Origin: a bacterium
Lineage (GTDB): Bacteria; Cyanobacteriota; Vampirovibrionia; Gastranaerophilales; Gastranaerophilaceae
Direction of reading: 5' to 3'
Length of the DNA stretch: 64,000 bases
Assembly (NCBI GenBank): GCA_017467605.1
Contig: JAFUSQ010000017.1
Span: 1-64,000, forward strand
The position numbers and the translations under genes were made by a program. The notes beneath the pieces are model-generated. The model saw nothing but the letters and a program-made list of their open reading frames with translations, had not been told where the DNA came from and made no database searches. Shown here one piece after another: positions 17,621-25,318 of this stretch. Positions within the stretch are counted from its first letter, which is position 1; each line of letters starts with the position of its first letter.

Positions 17621-19597
17621 TTATGATTGATTTTTATCAATCCTTAGGACTTCATAGATATTCATTTTTTTAGCTTTACCGCGAATTTGAACCTCGCTGA
17701 TTTTAATTACGTCAGCGATATCTGCAATATGAGAATATGTTGAACTGCTTACAAGAAGGTTAGTTCTATATACTTTATTGTAGCTTTCGATACGGCTTGC
17801 AAGGTTTACGGTATCACCAATTACAGTATATTCCATTCTCGTTTCCGTACCTATATTACCTATGAAAACTTCACCTGTGTTTATTCCAATACCTATTTCA
17901 ATTTTTGGTTTACCTTCATAAAGCCATTTTTCTCTTAAATATTCAACTTTTTTAAGCATTTCATAGGCACATTTTACTGCGTTTTGAGCATGGTTTATAT
18001 CTTGAATCGGTTCGCCAAATATTGCCATAACTGCGTCACCGATAAATTTGTTGATTACACCGTTGTATTTTGTAATTATCGGCTCCATCTCAGAAAAGTA
18101 TTCATTTAAAATCATTGAAACTTCTTCTGCAGACATTTTTTCACTTAGACTTGTAAATCCTCTTATGTCGGAAAATAAAACTGTTACAATAGCACGTTTC
18201 CCACCGAGTTTAAGATCATCAATATTACTTACAACATTTTTCATGATATCTTGAGATAGATATTTACCCATTGCCTGTTTTATTTTTTCTTTATTTCGGT
18301 TTTCAGATATGAATTTGAAAGAGTAACCAAAGATAAGTGTAATAAGTTGTACGGATATAGGATTGATAAAACTCATTAAATATCCGTTATACGCGCTTAT
18401 TGAGGCAAGTATAAAAAATATTATATCCAGTATTATAATGGCAAATAAAGATTTTAAAAATTTCCACTTTATAACCAAAATAAATGTAATCAGAGAAAGT
18501 ATTAATATGTTCAAAAACTGAATTAAAAATCCGGTATTATGCAAGAAATGGTTATTTGAAATATTATCGTATACCGTAGCTTGAATATCAACTCCGGGGT
18601 GTCTGTTTTCCATTGGGGTTTTAAAGACATCGGCAGATGGTCCGGAAATGTTTATCCCAATGAAAATTACAGCATCTTTAAATATTTCCGGCGGAATGTC
18701 ATCTTTTTGTAATTTACCTTCCTTTAAATGTCTGTAAGATTCAATAATTTTATAAGCAGGGCATATCAAATGTGAATTATAAGTATTGATATATCTACCG
18801 TCCTGTTCAACTATTCTGTTTGCATAGTATCTTATATCTGTTTGCACAATTCCGTCTAATATAAGTTTGTGAGGAATTTTAAGTTTTGTTTTGGGTATTT
18901 CAATATGTGTATCCGTTATTTTAACTTCATTGGTATTGTTTTCGTATAAATACATTTTTAACGGTAGTGAAGGATAATAATAATCCCCTATTTTTATAAG
19001 ATTTGTTGCAGAAAATACATTACCTGCGATTGTGTCGCGTTCAATTCGGACAGATGCGGAATTTTTAATAACGTCATAGTAAAATGGCTGGAGTTTTGAA
19101 ACTTTTTGATATTTTGCAGATAAACTTGAAGCTTCAGGGTTCGTTTGAAGTGCGTATTTTTTCTGAAACATATTCATAAATTCTTTGTCAGAATTTTCAA
19201 CTTCGCCAGATTCCGGGGTAAAACTTGTAACAAGATTATCCATCTTGCCTATTTGTCTCGCAAAATCTGTATCAGATTTGCTCATGGGATTTAGTGTAGG
19301 AAGAAAAATATCCAGTCCTATGCTTTTGGGTTTTGCATATGTATGAAAGTAATCGAGAATTTCTGTATACATACTATTTGCCCATGGCCATGGGTATTTA
19401 CTTATTGAGGTATCATCAATTACGACTTCAACAATATTTGGGGTGCCAACGGTGTTAGCAGAAAAATTTGAAATAAAGAAACTTTTAACATTTGGTTCAA
19501 GGTATATTGCTGACAGAATAAAGACACTTATTGCCAGAATACAATAGACGATACAGGAATTTATATAAAAGAATAACTTATTTTTATTTTTTTTCAT
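17621..19597 (-). CDS. CHASE2-domain adenylate/guanylate cyclase
   Basis: 658 residues. Order of parts: one membrane segment near 12-34, an extracytoplasmic CHASE2 sensor (about 45-340, with VEVVIDDTSISKYPWPWANS and the later KSIGLDIFLP), three closely spaced membrane segments near 350-430, and a class III nucleotide cyclase domain (about 460-640). The two metal-binding aspartates lie in FSDIRGFT and FIGDAVMAIFG, and the transition-state asparagine/arginine in IGDTVNLASRIE. A lysine in NKFIGD and the aspartate in VIGD favour ATP as substrate. This is the architecture of cyanobacterial CHASE2 cyclases. The start ATG follows AAGGGGAG. It likely senses an external signal and makes cAMP. Confidence 0.92.
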   Translation of the reverse strand: MKKNKNKLFFYINSCIVYCILAISVFILSAIYLEPNVKSFFISNFSANTVGTPNIVEVVIDDTSISKYPWPWANSMYTEILDYFHTYAKPKSIGLDIFLPTLNPMSKSDTDFARQIGKMDNLVTSFTPESGEVENSDKEFMNMFQKKYALQTNPEASSLSAKYQKVSKLQPFYYDVIKNSASVRIERDTIAGNVFSATNLIKIGDYYYPSLPLKMYLYENNTNEVKITDTHIEIPKTKLKIPHKLILDGIVQTDIRYYANRIVEQDGRYINTYNSHLICPAYKIIESYRHLKEGKLQKDDIPPEIFKDAVIFIGINISGPSADVFKTPMENRHPGVDIQATVYDNISNNHFLHNTGFLIQFLNILILSLITFILVIKWKFLKSLFAIIILDIIFFILASISAYNGYLMSFINPISVQLITLIFGYSFKFISENRNKEKIKQAMGKYLSQDIMKNVVSNIDDLKLGGKRAIVTVLFSDIRGFTSLSEKMSAEEVSMILNEYFSEMEPIITKYNGVINKFIGDAVMAIFGEPIQDINHAQNAVKCAYEMLKKVEYLREKWLYEGKPKIEIGIGINTGEVFIGNIGTETRMEYTVIGDTVNLASRIESYNKVYRTNLLVSSSTYSHIADIADVIKISEVQIRGKAKKMNIYEVLRIDKNQS

Positions 19598-19658
19598 AAA
19601 ACACTCCCCTTAATATTGTTATGATATAATAAATTTTGAAAAAAGGATAGATTTAAAT

Positions 19659-20258
19659 ATGAATTTAATAGAAAAATTAAAACGTAATAAAGTATTTCCG
19701 ATAATAAGAAGTTCGGATCCTGATGATGTTATAAATAAGGTAAAAGCATTGTTAGATGGCGGATTAGATGTTATGGAAGTTAATGTGGAGAATCCTAATA
19801 TCTATGGTGCGATTAAGAAAATTTCTTCTGATGCAATTATTTGTGCAGGCGGAATTATTACCTCAATACAGGCTCAGGCTGCTATTGATAGTGGTGCTCG
19901 CATTATTTCATCACCTATTTTTCAAACCAATTTGTTAAAGATTTCGAAAGATAAGCAATTACCTTTTATAGCGGGGACTTCAACTGCAAATGAAGCGTAT
20001 AATGCCTGGAAATCTCGAATTCCGGCAGTTAAAATATATCCTATTACTGCTATGGGCGGGGTGGAATATATAAAAAATTTATTAAGACCGATGCCTTTTT
20101 TGAATGTTATACCTCAGGGAAATGTTCAATTATCTGAGATAAAAGCTTATATAGATGCCGGAGCTGTTGCAGTTGGTGTCGGACGGCATCTTATCGGAGC
20201 GGATTCTTATGAAGATATTACTAAAAATACTAAAAAATTATTGGAGCAATTGAACTGA
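19659..20258 (+). CDS. eda: KDPG/KHG aldolase-like protein
   Basis: 199 residues, length typical of Eda. It would split 2-keto-3-deoxy-6-phosphogluconate (or 4-hydroxy-2-oxoglutarate) to pyruvate plus an aldehyde. Visible: the opening KVFPIIRSSDPD, the glutamate in VMEVNVENPN (near 40-49), GTSTANEA (near 108-115, phosphate side), the Schiff-base lysine in AVKIYPITAMGG (near 126-137) and GVGRHL near the end. The arginine usually found four residues after the catalytic glutamate (E-x-x-x-R) is not present, so substrate preference may be changed. The start follows AAAGGAT. Two bases separate it from the sugar kinase gene, giving an aldolase-kinase pair as in the Entner-Doudoroff or uronate pathways. 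Confidence 0.86.
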   Translation: MNLIEKLKRNKVFPIIRSSDPDDVINKVKALLDGGLDVMEVNVENPNIYGAIKKISSDAIICAGGIITSIQAQAAIDSGARIISSPIFQTNLLKISKDKQLPFIAGTSTANEAYNAWKSRIPAVKIYPITAMGGVEYIKNLLRPMPFLNVIPQGNVQLSEIKAYIDAGAVAVGVGRHLIGADSYEDITKNTKKLLEQLN

Positions 20259-20260
20259 TT

Positions 20261-21205
20261 ATGACAGAAAAAATCTTTGATCTTATTACTATTGGTGAAA
20301 GTTTGATTGAATTTTCAACTAATCAAAAATTAAAAGATGCGGAATGTTTGCATAAGTATTATGGCGGAGATTCTTTGGTCGTTGCTGTTGCGGCAAAAAG
20401 GTTAAAATCAAATGTAGGATTTATTACCTGTTTGGGAAATGATGCTTTTAAAGATTACATGTTATCAAGTTGGAATAATGAAGGATTAGATTTGAAGCAT
20501 GTAAAGGTTGTTGATGAAAAAAACGGTTTATATATGGTTTCTCGTGCCCCGGGAGAGACAAAAGAATTTATTTATTACCGAAAAAAGATTGCTCCTGCAA
20601 AGCTTTCTATAGATGATATTTATGAAGATTATATAAAAAGTTCAAAGATAGTTTATGCTTCCGGTATTACTCAATCTCTTTCCATAGCTTCGCGAGAAGC
20701 AGTTAAAAAAGCATTTTCTATTGCTAAAGAAAATGGTGTAATAACTGCATATGACCCTAATTATTCCTCATTAATTGAAACTGTTGAAGATGCTAAAGAA
20801 TATTTTGAGGAAATAATTCCGTTTACTGATATTCTTTTTATGAGTTCAAAATATGATACAAAATGTATTTTTGAAATCGATTCTATAGAAAATATTATGA
20901 AAAATCTGGCAGATATGGGTTTGCAGACTGTAGTTATAAAATCAGCAGAAAATAAAGGCTATTATGTAAGCAGTCAGAGAAACACATCTTTTGTACCATT
21001 TTATACAGAAAATGTTGTTGATACTACTTCTTCCGGTGATGCATTTAACGGTGCATTTTTGCATGCTATTGCAAATTCATTCACTATTGTTGAAGCAGCT
21101 AAGATAGCATCAATTGGAGCAGGACTCCAAGCTCAAGGAATTGGGGCTATAAAATCAACCCCTTATTATGATGAAGTTTACAATATATATAAATCCGGAG
21201 AATAG
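20261..21205 (+). CDS. PfkB-family sugar kinase, probably 2-keto-3-deoxygluconate kinase
   Basis: 314 residues of the ribokinase/PfkB family. N-terminal family motif region DLITIGESLIEFS then YYGGDSLVVAVAAKRL (near 29-44), and the C-terminal signature with the catalytic Asp in VVDTTSSGDAFNGAFLHA (about 250-267). Context points to 2-keto-3-deoxygluconate as substrate, because the preceding gene encodes the KDPG aldolase that would use its product; fructokinase cannot be excluded by sequence alone. Spacing is two bases on each side, so it is within an operon that continues to the pyruvyltransferase. Confidence 0.84.
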   Translation: MTEKIFDLITIGESLIEFSTNQKLKDAECLHKYYGGDSLVVAVAAKRLKSNVGFITCLGNDAFKDYMLSSWNNEGLDLKHVKVVDEKNGLYMVSRAPGETKEFIYYRKKIAPAKLSIDDIYEDYIKSSKIVYASGITQSLSIASREAVKKAFSIAKENGVITAYDPNYSSLIETVEDAKEYFEEIIPFTDILFMSSKYDTKCIFEIDSIENIMKNLADMGLQTVVIKSAENKGYYVSSQRNTSFVPFYTENVVDTTSSGDAFNGAFLHAIANSFTIVEAAKIASIGAGLQAQGIGAIKSTPYYDEVYNIYKSGE

Positions 21206-21207
21206 TT

Positions 21208-22224
21208 ATGGTAAAAAAGTTTGTATTATCCGGTTATTTTGGTTTCAAAAATTTTGGAGATGAAGCAATTTTATCTGTTATTGTTCAAAAATTGCAGCAA
21301 TATGGTCACAAAATTACTGTATTTTCTTCAGATCCAAAATATACTGTCTCAAAATTTAAAAATATAAGTTCAGTAAATACATTTAAACTTAATAGTGTTT
21401 TCTCGGAAATAATTAAATCTGACTGTTTGATTTCTGGTGGAGGGAGTCTTTTACAGGATACAACGAGCTTTAAAAGTTTATTATATTACTTGTTTGTTAT
21501 ATTTTTGGCATTGATTTTCGGGAAAAAAGTTATTATTTTTGCTCAAGGGATTGGACCTATTTCAAATCCTTTTGGAAGATTTTTGACTAAAAATCTTTTA
21601 AAACATTGTATCTATTTAAGTGTACGTGATATTAAAAGTTATGAATTGCTAAAGAGCTGGGGAATAAAATCTGATTTGTTATGTGATCCGGTATTTTCAA
21701 CAGAAATTATTGAATATGAAAAAGAACCGGTTGTTGCAATTCAATTGCGAGATTTTAGAACTATGAATGAAGATTTTATTGATAGACTTGCGCAAAAAAT
21801 AGTTACCGAGTTTTCGGATAAAAAGCTTGAAATATACTCTTTTCAGGATTCTATCGATTTAGAGGTTTGTAAAAATTTTGAAAAAGCGGTTAAAATGCTT
21901 AATCCTGATGTAAAAACAGTTGTATATTCAGGATTGAGTGATAGTGAAATTGTTACAAATATTTCCAAGTCTGAATATTTGATAGGTATGCGTTTCCACT
22001 CAATTATAGTCGGATTAATCTCCGGTGTTAAAACTATGGCAATTAACTATGATATAAAAGTTGAAAAGCTCGCAAATGAATTCGAAATACCTCTAATAGG
22101 TTTGAGAAAAGATTTTCGGAATGAATTTGAATTACTCAAAAAGGAGGATTTGGAAAAAATTAGAGCAAGAGTTAATTTAAAGAATTTTGATTGGTCCGGC
22201 TTTGAAAATGTTGTAAATAACTGA
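21208..22224 (+). CDS. csaB: CsaB-like polysaccharide pyruvyl transferase
   Basis: 338 residues. The opening FVLSGYFGFKNFGDEAIL (5-22) and ISGGGSLLQDTTSFKSLLYY (near 75-94) are the marks of polysaccharide pyruvyl transferases of the CsaB type, and the later RFHSIIVGLISGVK (near 265-278) fits the C-terminal half. CsaB adds pyruvate ketals to secondary cell-wall polysaccharide, which in Gram-positives and some Cyanobacteria-related lineages anchors SLH-domain proteins. Placed two bases after a KDG kinase, whose pathway yields pyruvate; this may be chance. A possible partner WecG/TagA gene is elsewhere at 42432. Confidence 0.88.
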   Translation: MVKKFVLSGYFGFKNFGDEAILSVIVQKLQQYGHKITVFSSDPKYTVSKFKNISSVNTFKLNSVFSEIIKSDCLISGGGSLLQDTTSFKSLLYYLFVIFLALIFGKKVIIFAQGIGPISNPFGRFLTKNLLKHCIYLSVRDIKSYELLKSWGIKSDLLCDPVFSTEIIEYEKEPVVAIQLRDFRTMNEDFIDRLAQKIVTEFSDKKLEIYSFQDSIDLEVCKNFEKAVKMLNPDVKTVVYSGLSDSEIVTNISKSEYLIGMRFHSIIVGLISGVKTMAINYDIKVEKLANEFEIPLIGLRKDFRNEFELLKKEDLEKIRARVNLKNFDWSGFENVVNN

Positions 22225-22241
22225 TATTAAAGGGTATAATG

Positions 22242-23027
22242 ATGAATTTTAAAGAATTTATTAGCGGTTATAAAGGTAAAGATATTCCAAAAGAATTAAA
22301 AGAATTTAACTGGGGCGCGTTTTTACTTACATTTATTTGGGGAATTCGCTACAAAGCTTGGATTACTTTATTGGCAATTCCTTTGATTTGGTTTCAGCTC
22401 CCGTTCGGCATAAATTGGATACTATACACTGTTTTACAATTTTATTGCGGAATAAAGGGTAATGAGTGGGCTTATCAGGTTGAATGGTGGAAAAAGCCTG
22501 TAGAATTTCGGAGAACTCAAATGAGGTGGGCTGTTGCCGCTCTTTCTATAAACTTGTTTATTCCATTTGTTATGCTTACTGTAGCTGCAAAATTTATTGC
22601 AAAATCAAAAGACAATCCTTTAAAATTTATTCAAAATGCTCAATGCTCAGTTGCGTATAGTAAAATTCGACATGGCTTTCAAAAGATTTATTATGGAAAA
22701 AGTTCAAGCGGTTCTGAAATTGCCTCAAAATTTGCCGATAAATTTCCAAATGCGAGAGCTGAAGATAATTCTGTAATTTTTACTGTTAAAAGCGGCGGTA
22801 AAAATGTTGATTTATATAACCTTACTTTTATCAGAGTTGATGAGGGAGAAAATTCTTGTTCCCTTAACAAACACAATTGTGTGATAAAATCTATGTATGC
22901 GACCCCATCTGAATTATTGAATTTTAGTGAATGTACTTTTTATTTTGATGATAAAAGACAAGTTGTCCCTGATATTGAAACAAAGAAAGCTATTGATATG
23001 GGACTTAATATATTTAAGTACCTCTAG
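22242..23027 (+). CDS. Membrane protein of unknown function (DUF2628-like N-terminus)
   Basis: 261 residues from the ATG at 22242, which has AGGG seven bases upstream; an ATG directly before it at 22239 is also possible. The N-terminal 130 residues contain WGAFLLTFIWGIRYKAW, a second hydrophobic stretch, and a third near 90-112, similar in pattern to small DUF2628-type membrane proteins. The remaining 130 residues are soluble (KFADKFPNARAEDNSV, LTFIRVDEGENSCSL). I do not recognise a catalytic motif. It is the last gene of the aldolase-kinase-CsaB cluster, 14 bases after csaB, and may have an envelope role. Confidence 0.65.
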   Translation: MNFKEFISGYKGKDIPKELKEFNWGAFLLTFIWGIRYKAWITLLAIPLIWFQLPFGINWILYTVLQFYCGIKGNEWAYQVEWWKKPVEFRRTQMRWAVAALSINLFIPFVMLTVAAKFIAKSKDNPLKFIQNAQCSVAYSKIRHGFQKIYYGKSSSGSEIASKFADKFPNARAEDNSVIFTVKSGGKNVDLYNLTFIRVDEGENSCSLNKHNCVIKSMYATPSELLNFSECTFYFDDKRQVVPDIETKKAIDMGLNIFKYL

Positions 23028-23094
23028 TTTGTAAATTATTTTTTGTTTGGGGTAAAATATAAGCAGTTAGTAGCCGAATATAAGGAAATATAAT

Positions 23095-24192
23095 ATGCTT
23101 AGAACAGGAATAGTAGGACTGCCGAATGTAGGTAAATCAACATTATTTAACGCATTAACAAATGCAAGAAATGCGCAGAGCGCAAATTACCCGTTTTGTA
23201 CAATTGAACCGAATATCGGAGTTGTTGATGTTCCAGATGAAAGATTACCGATTCTTGCAAAACTTTGCAAAACTGATGTAATAATTCCTACTGCAATTGA
23301 ATTTGTTGATATTGCCGGACTTGTAAAGGGTGCCAGTAAGGGTGAAGGATTGGGAAACCAATTTTTGCAAAATATACGTGAAGTAGATGCTATTATTCAG
23401 GTTGTAAGATGTTTTGACGATGAAAATACAATTCACGTTGAGGGTAAAGTCGATCCTATTTCTGACATTGAAACAATAAATACAGAGCTTGCACTTGCAG
23501 ATATGGCATCTGTCGAACGCCGTCAGGCAAGAATTGCTAAAACAGTAAAAGGCGGGGATAAGCAGGCAGTTCTTGAAGATAAGGTTTTGAGCAAATTAAC
23601 TGAATTACTATCGGCTTGTACTTTTATAGATATTAATGAACATTTTGAAGGAGACGAAATTCCTGTTGTTAAACAGTTAAATCTTCTCTCTACTAAGCCT
23701 GTAATCTATTGTGCGAATGTTTCTGAATTTGATTTGAAAAACGGTAATGACTATACTAAAAAAGTTGAAGAATACGCAAAATCTCATGGCGCGGAAATGG
23801 TTGTTATTACTGCTAAGATAGAAGAAGAATTAGCAGATTTAGGTAAGGAAGAAGCCGAAGAATATTTGAAAGAATTAGGTATTGAAGATAGCGGAATTAA
23901 TAGAATGATTAAGTCTGTCTATAATCTTTTAAAGTTAAGAACTTTTATCACTGCCGGTGAAAAAGAAGTTCGAGCTTGGACTATAACTGCAGGAACAAAA
24001 GCTCCGCAAGCTGCAGGTGTGATTCATACTGATTTTGAAAAAGGTTTTATCAGGGCAGAAATTACTCCTTGCAAGGATTTTATCGAACTCGGTTCATATA
24101 ATGCCTGCAAAGAAAAAGGCGTAACTCGTCTTGAAGGAAAAGATTACGTGGTTCAAGACGGTGATTTGGTTCACTTTAGATTTGCTGTATAG
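23095..24192 (+). CDS. ychF: Ribosome-binding ATPase YchF
   Basis: 365 residues, the usual length. OBG-family G1 motif GLPNVGKST at 8-16, G2/G3 region with FVDIAGLVKGASKGEGLGNQ (near 67-86), and the altered specificity motif ANVSEFD (NxxE in place of NKxD), which explains the preference of YchF for ATP. A C-terminal TGS domain ends in KDYVVQDGDLVHFRFAV, the family's nearly invariant end. The start has AAGGAAAT upstream. YchF binds ribosomes and acts in stress/translation control. Confidence 0.97.
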   Translation: MLRTGIVGLPNVGKSTLFNALTNARNAQSANYPFCTIEPNIGVVDVPDERLPILAKLCKTDVIIPTAIEFVDIAGLVKGASKGEGLGNQFLQNIREVDAIIQVVRCFDDENTIHVEGKVDPISDIETINTELALADMASVERRQARIAKTVKGGDKQAVLEDKVLSKLTELLSACTFIDINEHFEGDEIPVVKQLNLLSTKPVIYCANVSEFDLKNGNDYTKKVEEYAKSHGAEMVVITAKIEEELADLGKEEAEEYLKELGIEDSGINRMIKSVYNLLKLRTFITAGEKEVRAWTITAGTKAPQAAGVIHTDFEKGFIRAEITPCKDFIELGSYNACKEKGVTRLEGKDYVVQDGDLVHFRFAV

Positions 24193-24203
24193 AGGTAAAT
24201 ATA

Positions 24204-24869
24204 TTATTTATCTGTGTACCAGCAATGTTTACCGTTAACCTTGTAATCTTGCGCTTTTGGTATTTCCCAATTATTTTGTTGTATTAAATGTGCACAACCC
24301 ATGCCCATTCTGTTGTCTAAGTGATCATCTGAATAATTTGTTCCAAGTGTTGTTGTCTCATTTGGATTCATTGAAAACACAAATATATCAGTTCCTAATA
24401 TATTCGGACCCTTTAGTCCATTTATGTCAACAGTTAAAACAAATATTATACCATCAACACTCATCATCATTGCAAATATTGCTCCGTTATGTAATTGATA
24501 AATTTTACTTGTTCTATATGGTACCCAATATAAATAGTCAGTTTGCGCTAAAGTCTTTGGTCTTGGGTATTGTGATATTTGATTGTATTTTAAATGTGGT
24601 AAAATATAGTTTTCAATATCTGCAGAATATGCTGCTTTTGTATAATTCCAGCCGTCTGGGTCACCGTTTTCGGCAATTGATAATTTTAGTGCTTGATTAA
24701 AAATTGCGTATGTTTGCTTCAATTTGTGTGCAGTTTGATATTTTTGGTATGAGGTGACTAAATGCGGAATAGTCAATGCCGAAACGACACTTATTATCCC
24801 GATTGTTATTAATGTTTCTGCTAAAGTAAAAGCATTATTGGCTTTTATTCTAATCTTGTGTTTTAACAT
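24204..24869 (-). CDS. Prepilin-like protein, pilin/HTH module 1
   Basis: 221 residues. A short basic leader (13 residues) is followed by a type III signal, AFTLAETLITIGIISVVSA, with glutamate at +5 and a 20-residue hydrophobic helix. Alanine rather than glycine precedes the predicted cleavage site. The globular part contains YAIFNQALKLSIAENG and the tail motif VDINGLKGPN followed by GTDIFVFSM, which also occurs in the products of 38876-39676 and 59433-60251. These look like type II secretion/type IV pilus-related pseudopilins common in this lineage; substrate or surface role is unknown. It is driven by a near-consensus promoter at 24907-24935 and is divergent from an XRE regulator gene. Confidence 0.85.
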   Translation of the reverse strand: MLKHKIRIKANNAFTLAETLITIGIISVVSALTIPHLVTSYQKYQTAHKLKQTYAIFNQALKLSIAENGDPDGWNYTKAAYSADIENYILPHLKYNQISQYPRPKTLAQTDYLYWVPYRTSKIYQLHNGAIFAMMMSVDGIIFVLTVDINGLKGPNILGTDIFVFSMNPNETTTLGTNYSDDHLDNRMGMGCAHLIQQNNWEIPKAQDYKVNGKHCWYTDK

Positions 24870-24906
24870 AATAATTACTCCCTATAAATTTACCTTTAAT
24901 ATAGAT

Positions 24907-24935
24907 ATTATTTATTAAATTTCTAATTTTGTCAA
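24907..24935 (-). promoter_or_regulatory. Sigma-70 promoter of prepilin gene 1
   Basis: Minus strand: TTGACA at 24935-24930, 17-base spacer, AATAAT at 24912-24907. Upstream of -35 it reads ATAATA. Start codon is at 24869, so the leader is about 30 bases. Confidence 0.75.
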
Positions 24936-24951
24936 TATTATATTACCTATC

Positions 24952-24985
24952 ATTTCGTGTATACCCCCGAAAATTGTGTATAAAA
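24952..24985 (+). promoter_or_regulatory. Candidate operator/promoter of XRE gene 1
   Basis: TTTCG and CGAAA form an inverted repeat spaced by ten bases, and GTGTATA occurs twice, 19 bases apart; the second copy merges into a TATAAA -10 box about 18 bases before the regulator ATG. The paired sites could bind the HTH dimer; this is inference. Confidence 0.35.
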
Positions 24986-25002
24986 TCTAAAAGAGGTGAA
25001 AT

Positions 25003-25314
25003 ATGGCAGTAAAAGACGTTTTGGCTCGAAGATTAAAAGAAATAAGGAAAAAAAGAGGTTTTACTCAAGAACAATTAGCCGAGCTTGTTGATGTTGCTCC
25101 GCGTCATATCTCATTTATTGAAACTGCAAGAAGTTTTCCTTCCGGTGATTTATTAGAAAGAATTTGTAAAAATTTGAATATAAAATATTCCGAATTATTT
25201 CTTGATGATAAAACTCTAACAAGGGAAGAATTATTATCTAATTTGTCATATTTGATTAATAAAATGGACGTAAAAGGTCTTAATTGCCTGTATAAATTGG
25301 CAAAAGAATTATAA
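25003..25314 (+). CDS. XRE-family HTH regulator, pilin/HTH module 1
   Basis: 103 residues. Residues about 8-62 are a Cro/CI-type helix-turn-helix: RLKEIRKKRGFTQEQLAELV, APRHISFIETA as recognition helix region, and LLERICKNLNIKYSELF. A 40-residue helical tail (REELLSNLSYLINKMD) probably dimerises; the same layout occurs in the regulator at 39848. A strong ribosome site (AGAGGTGAA) precedes the ATG. It is divergent from prepilin gene 1 with 133 bases between and is the obvious candidate to control it. Confidence 0.88.
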   Translation: MAVKDVLARRLKEIRKKRGFTQEQLAELVDVAPRHISFIETARSFPSGDLLERICKNLNIKYSELFLDDKTLTREELLSNLSYLINKMDVKGLNCLYKLAKEL

Positions 25315-25318
25315 TTTT

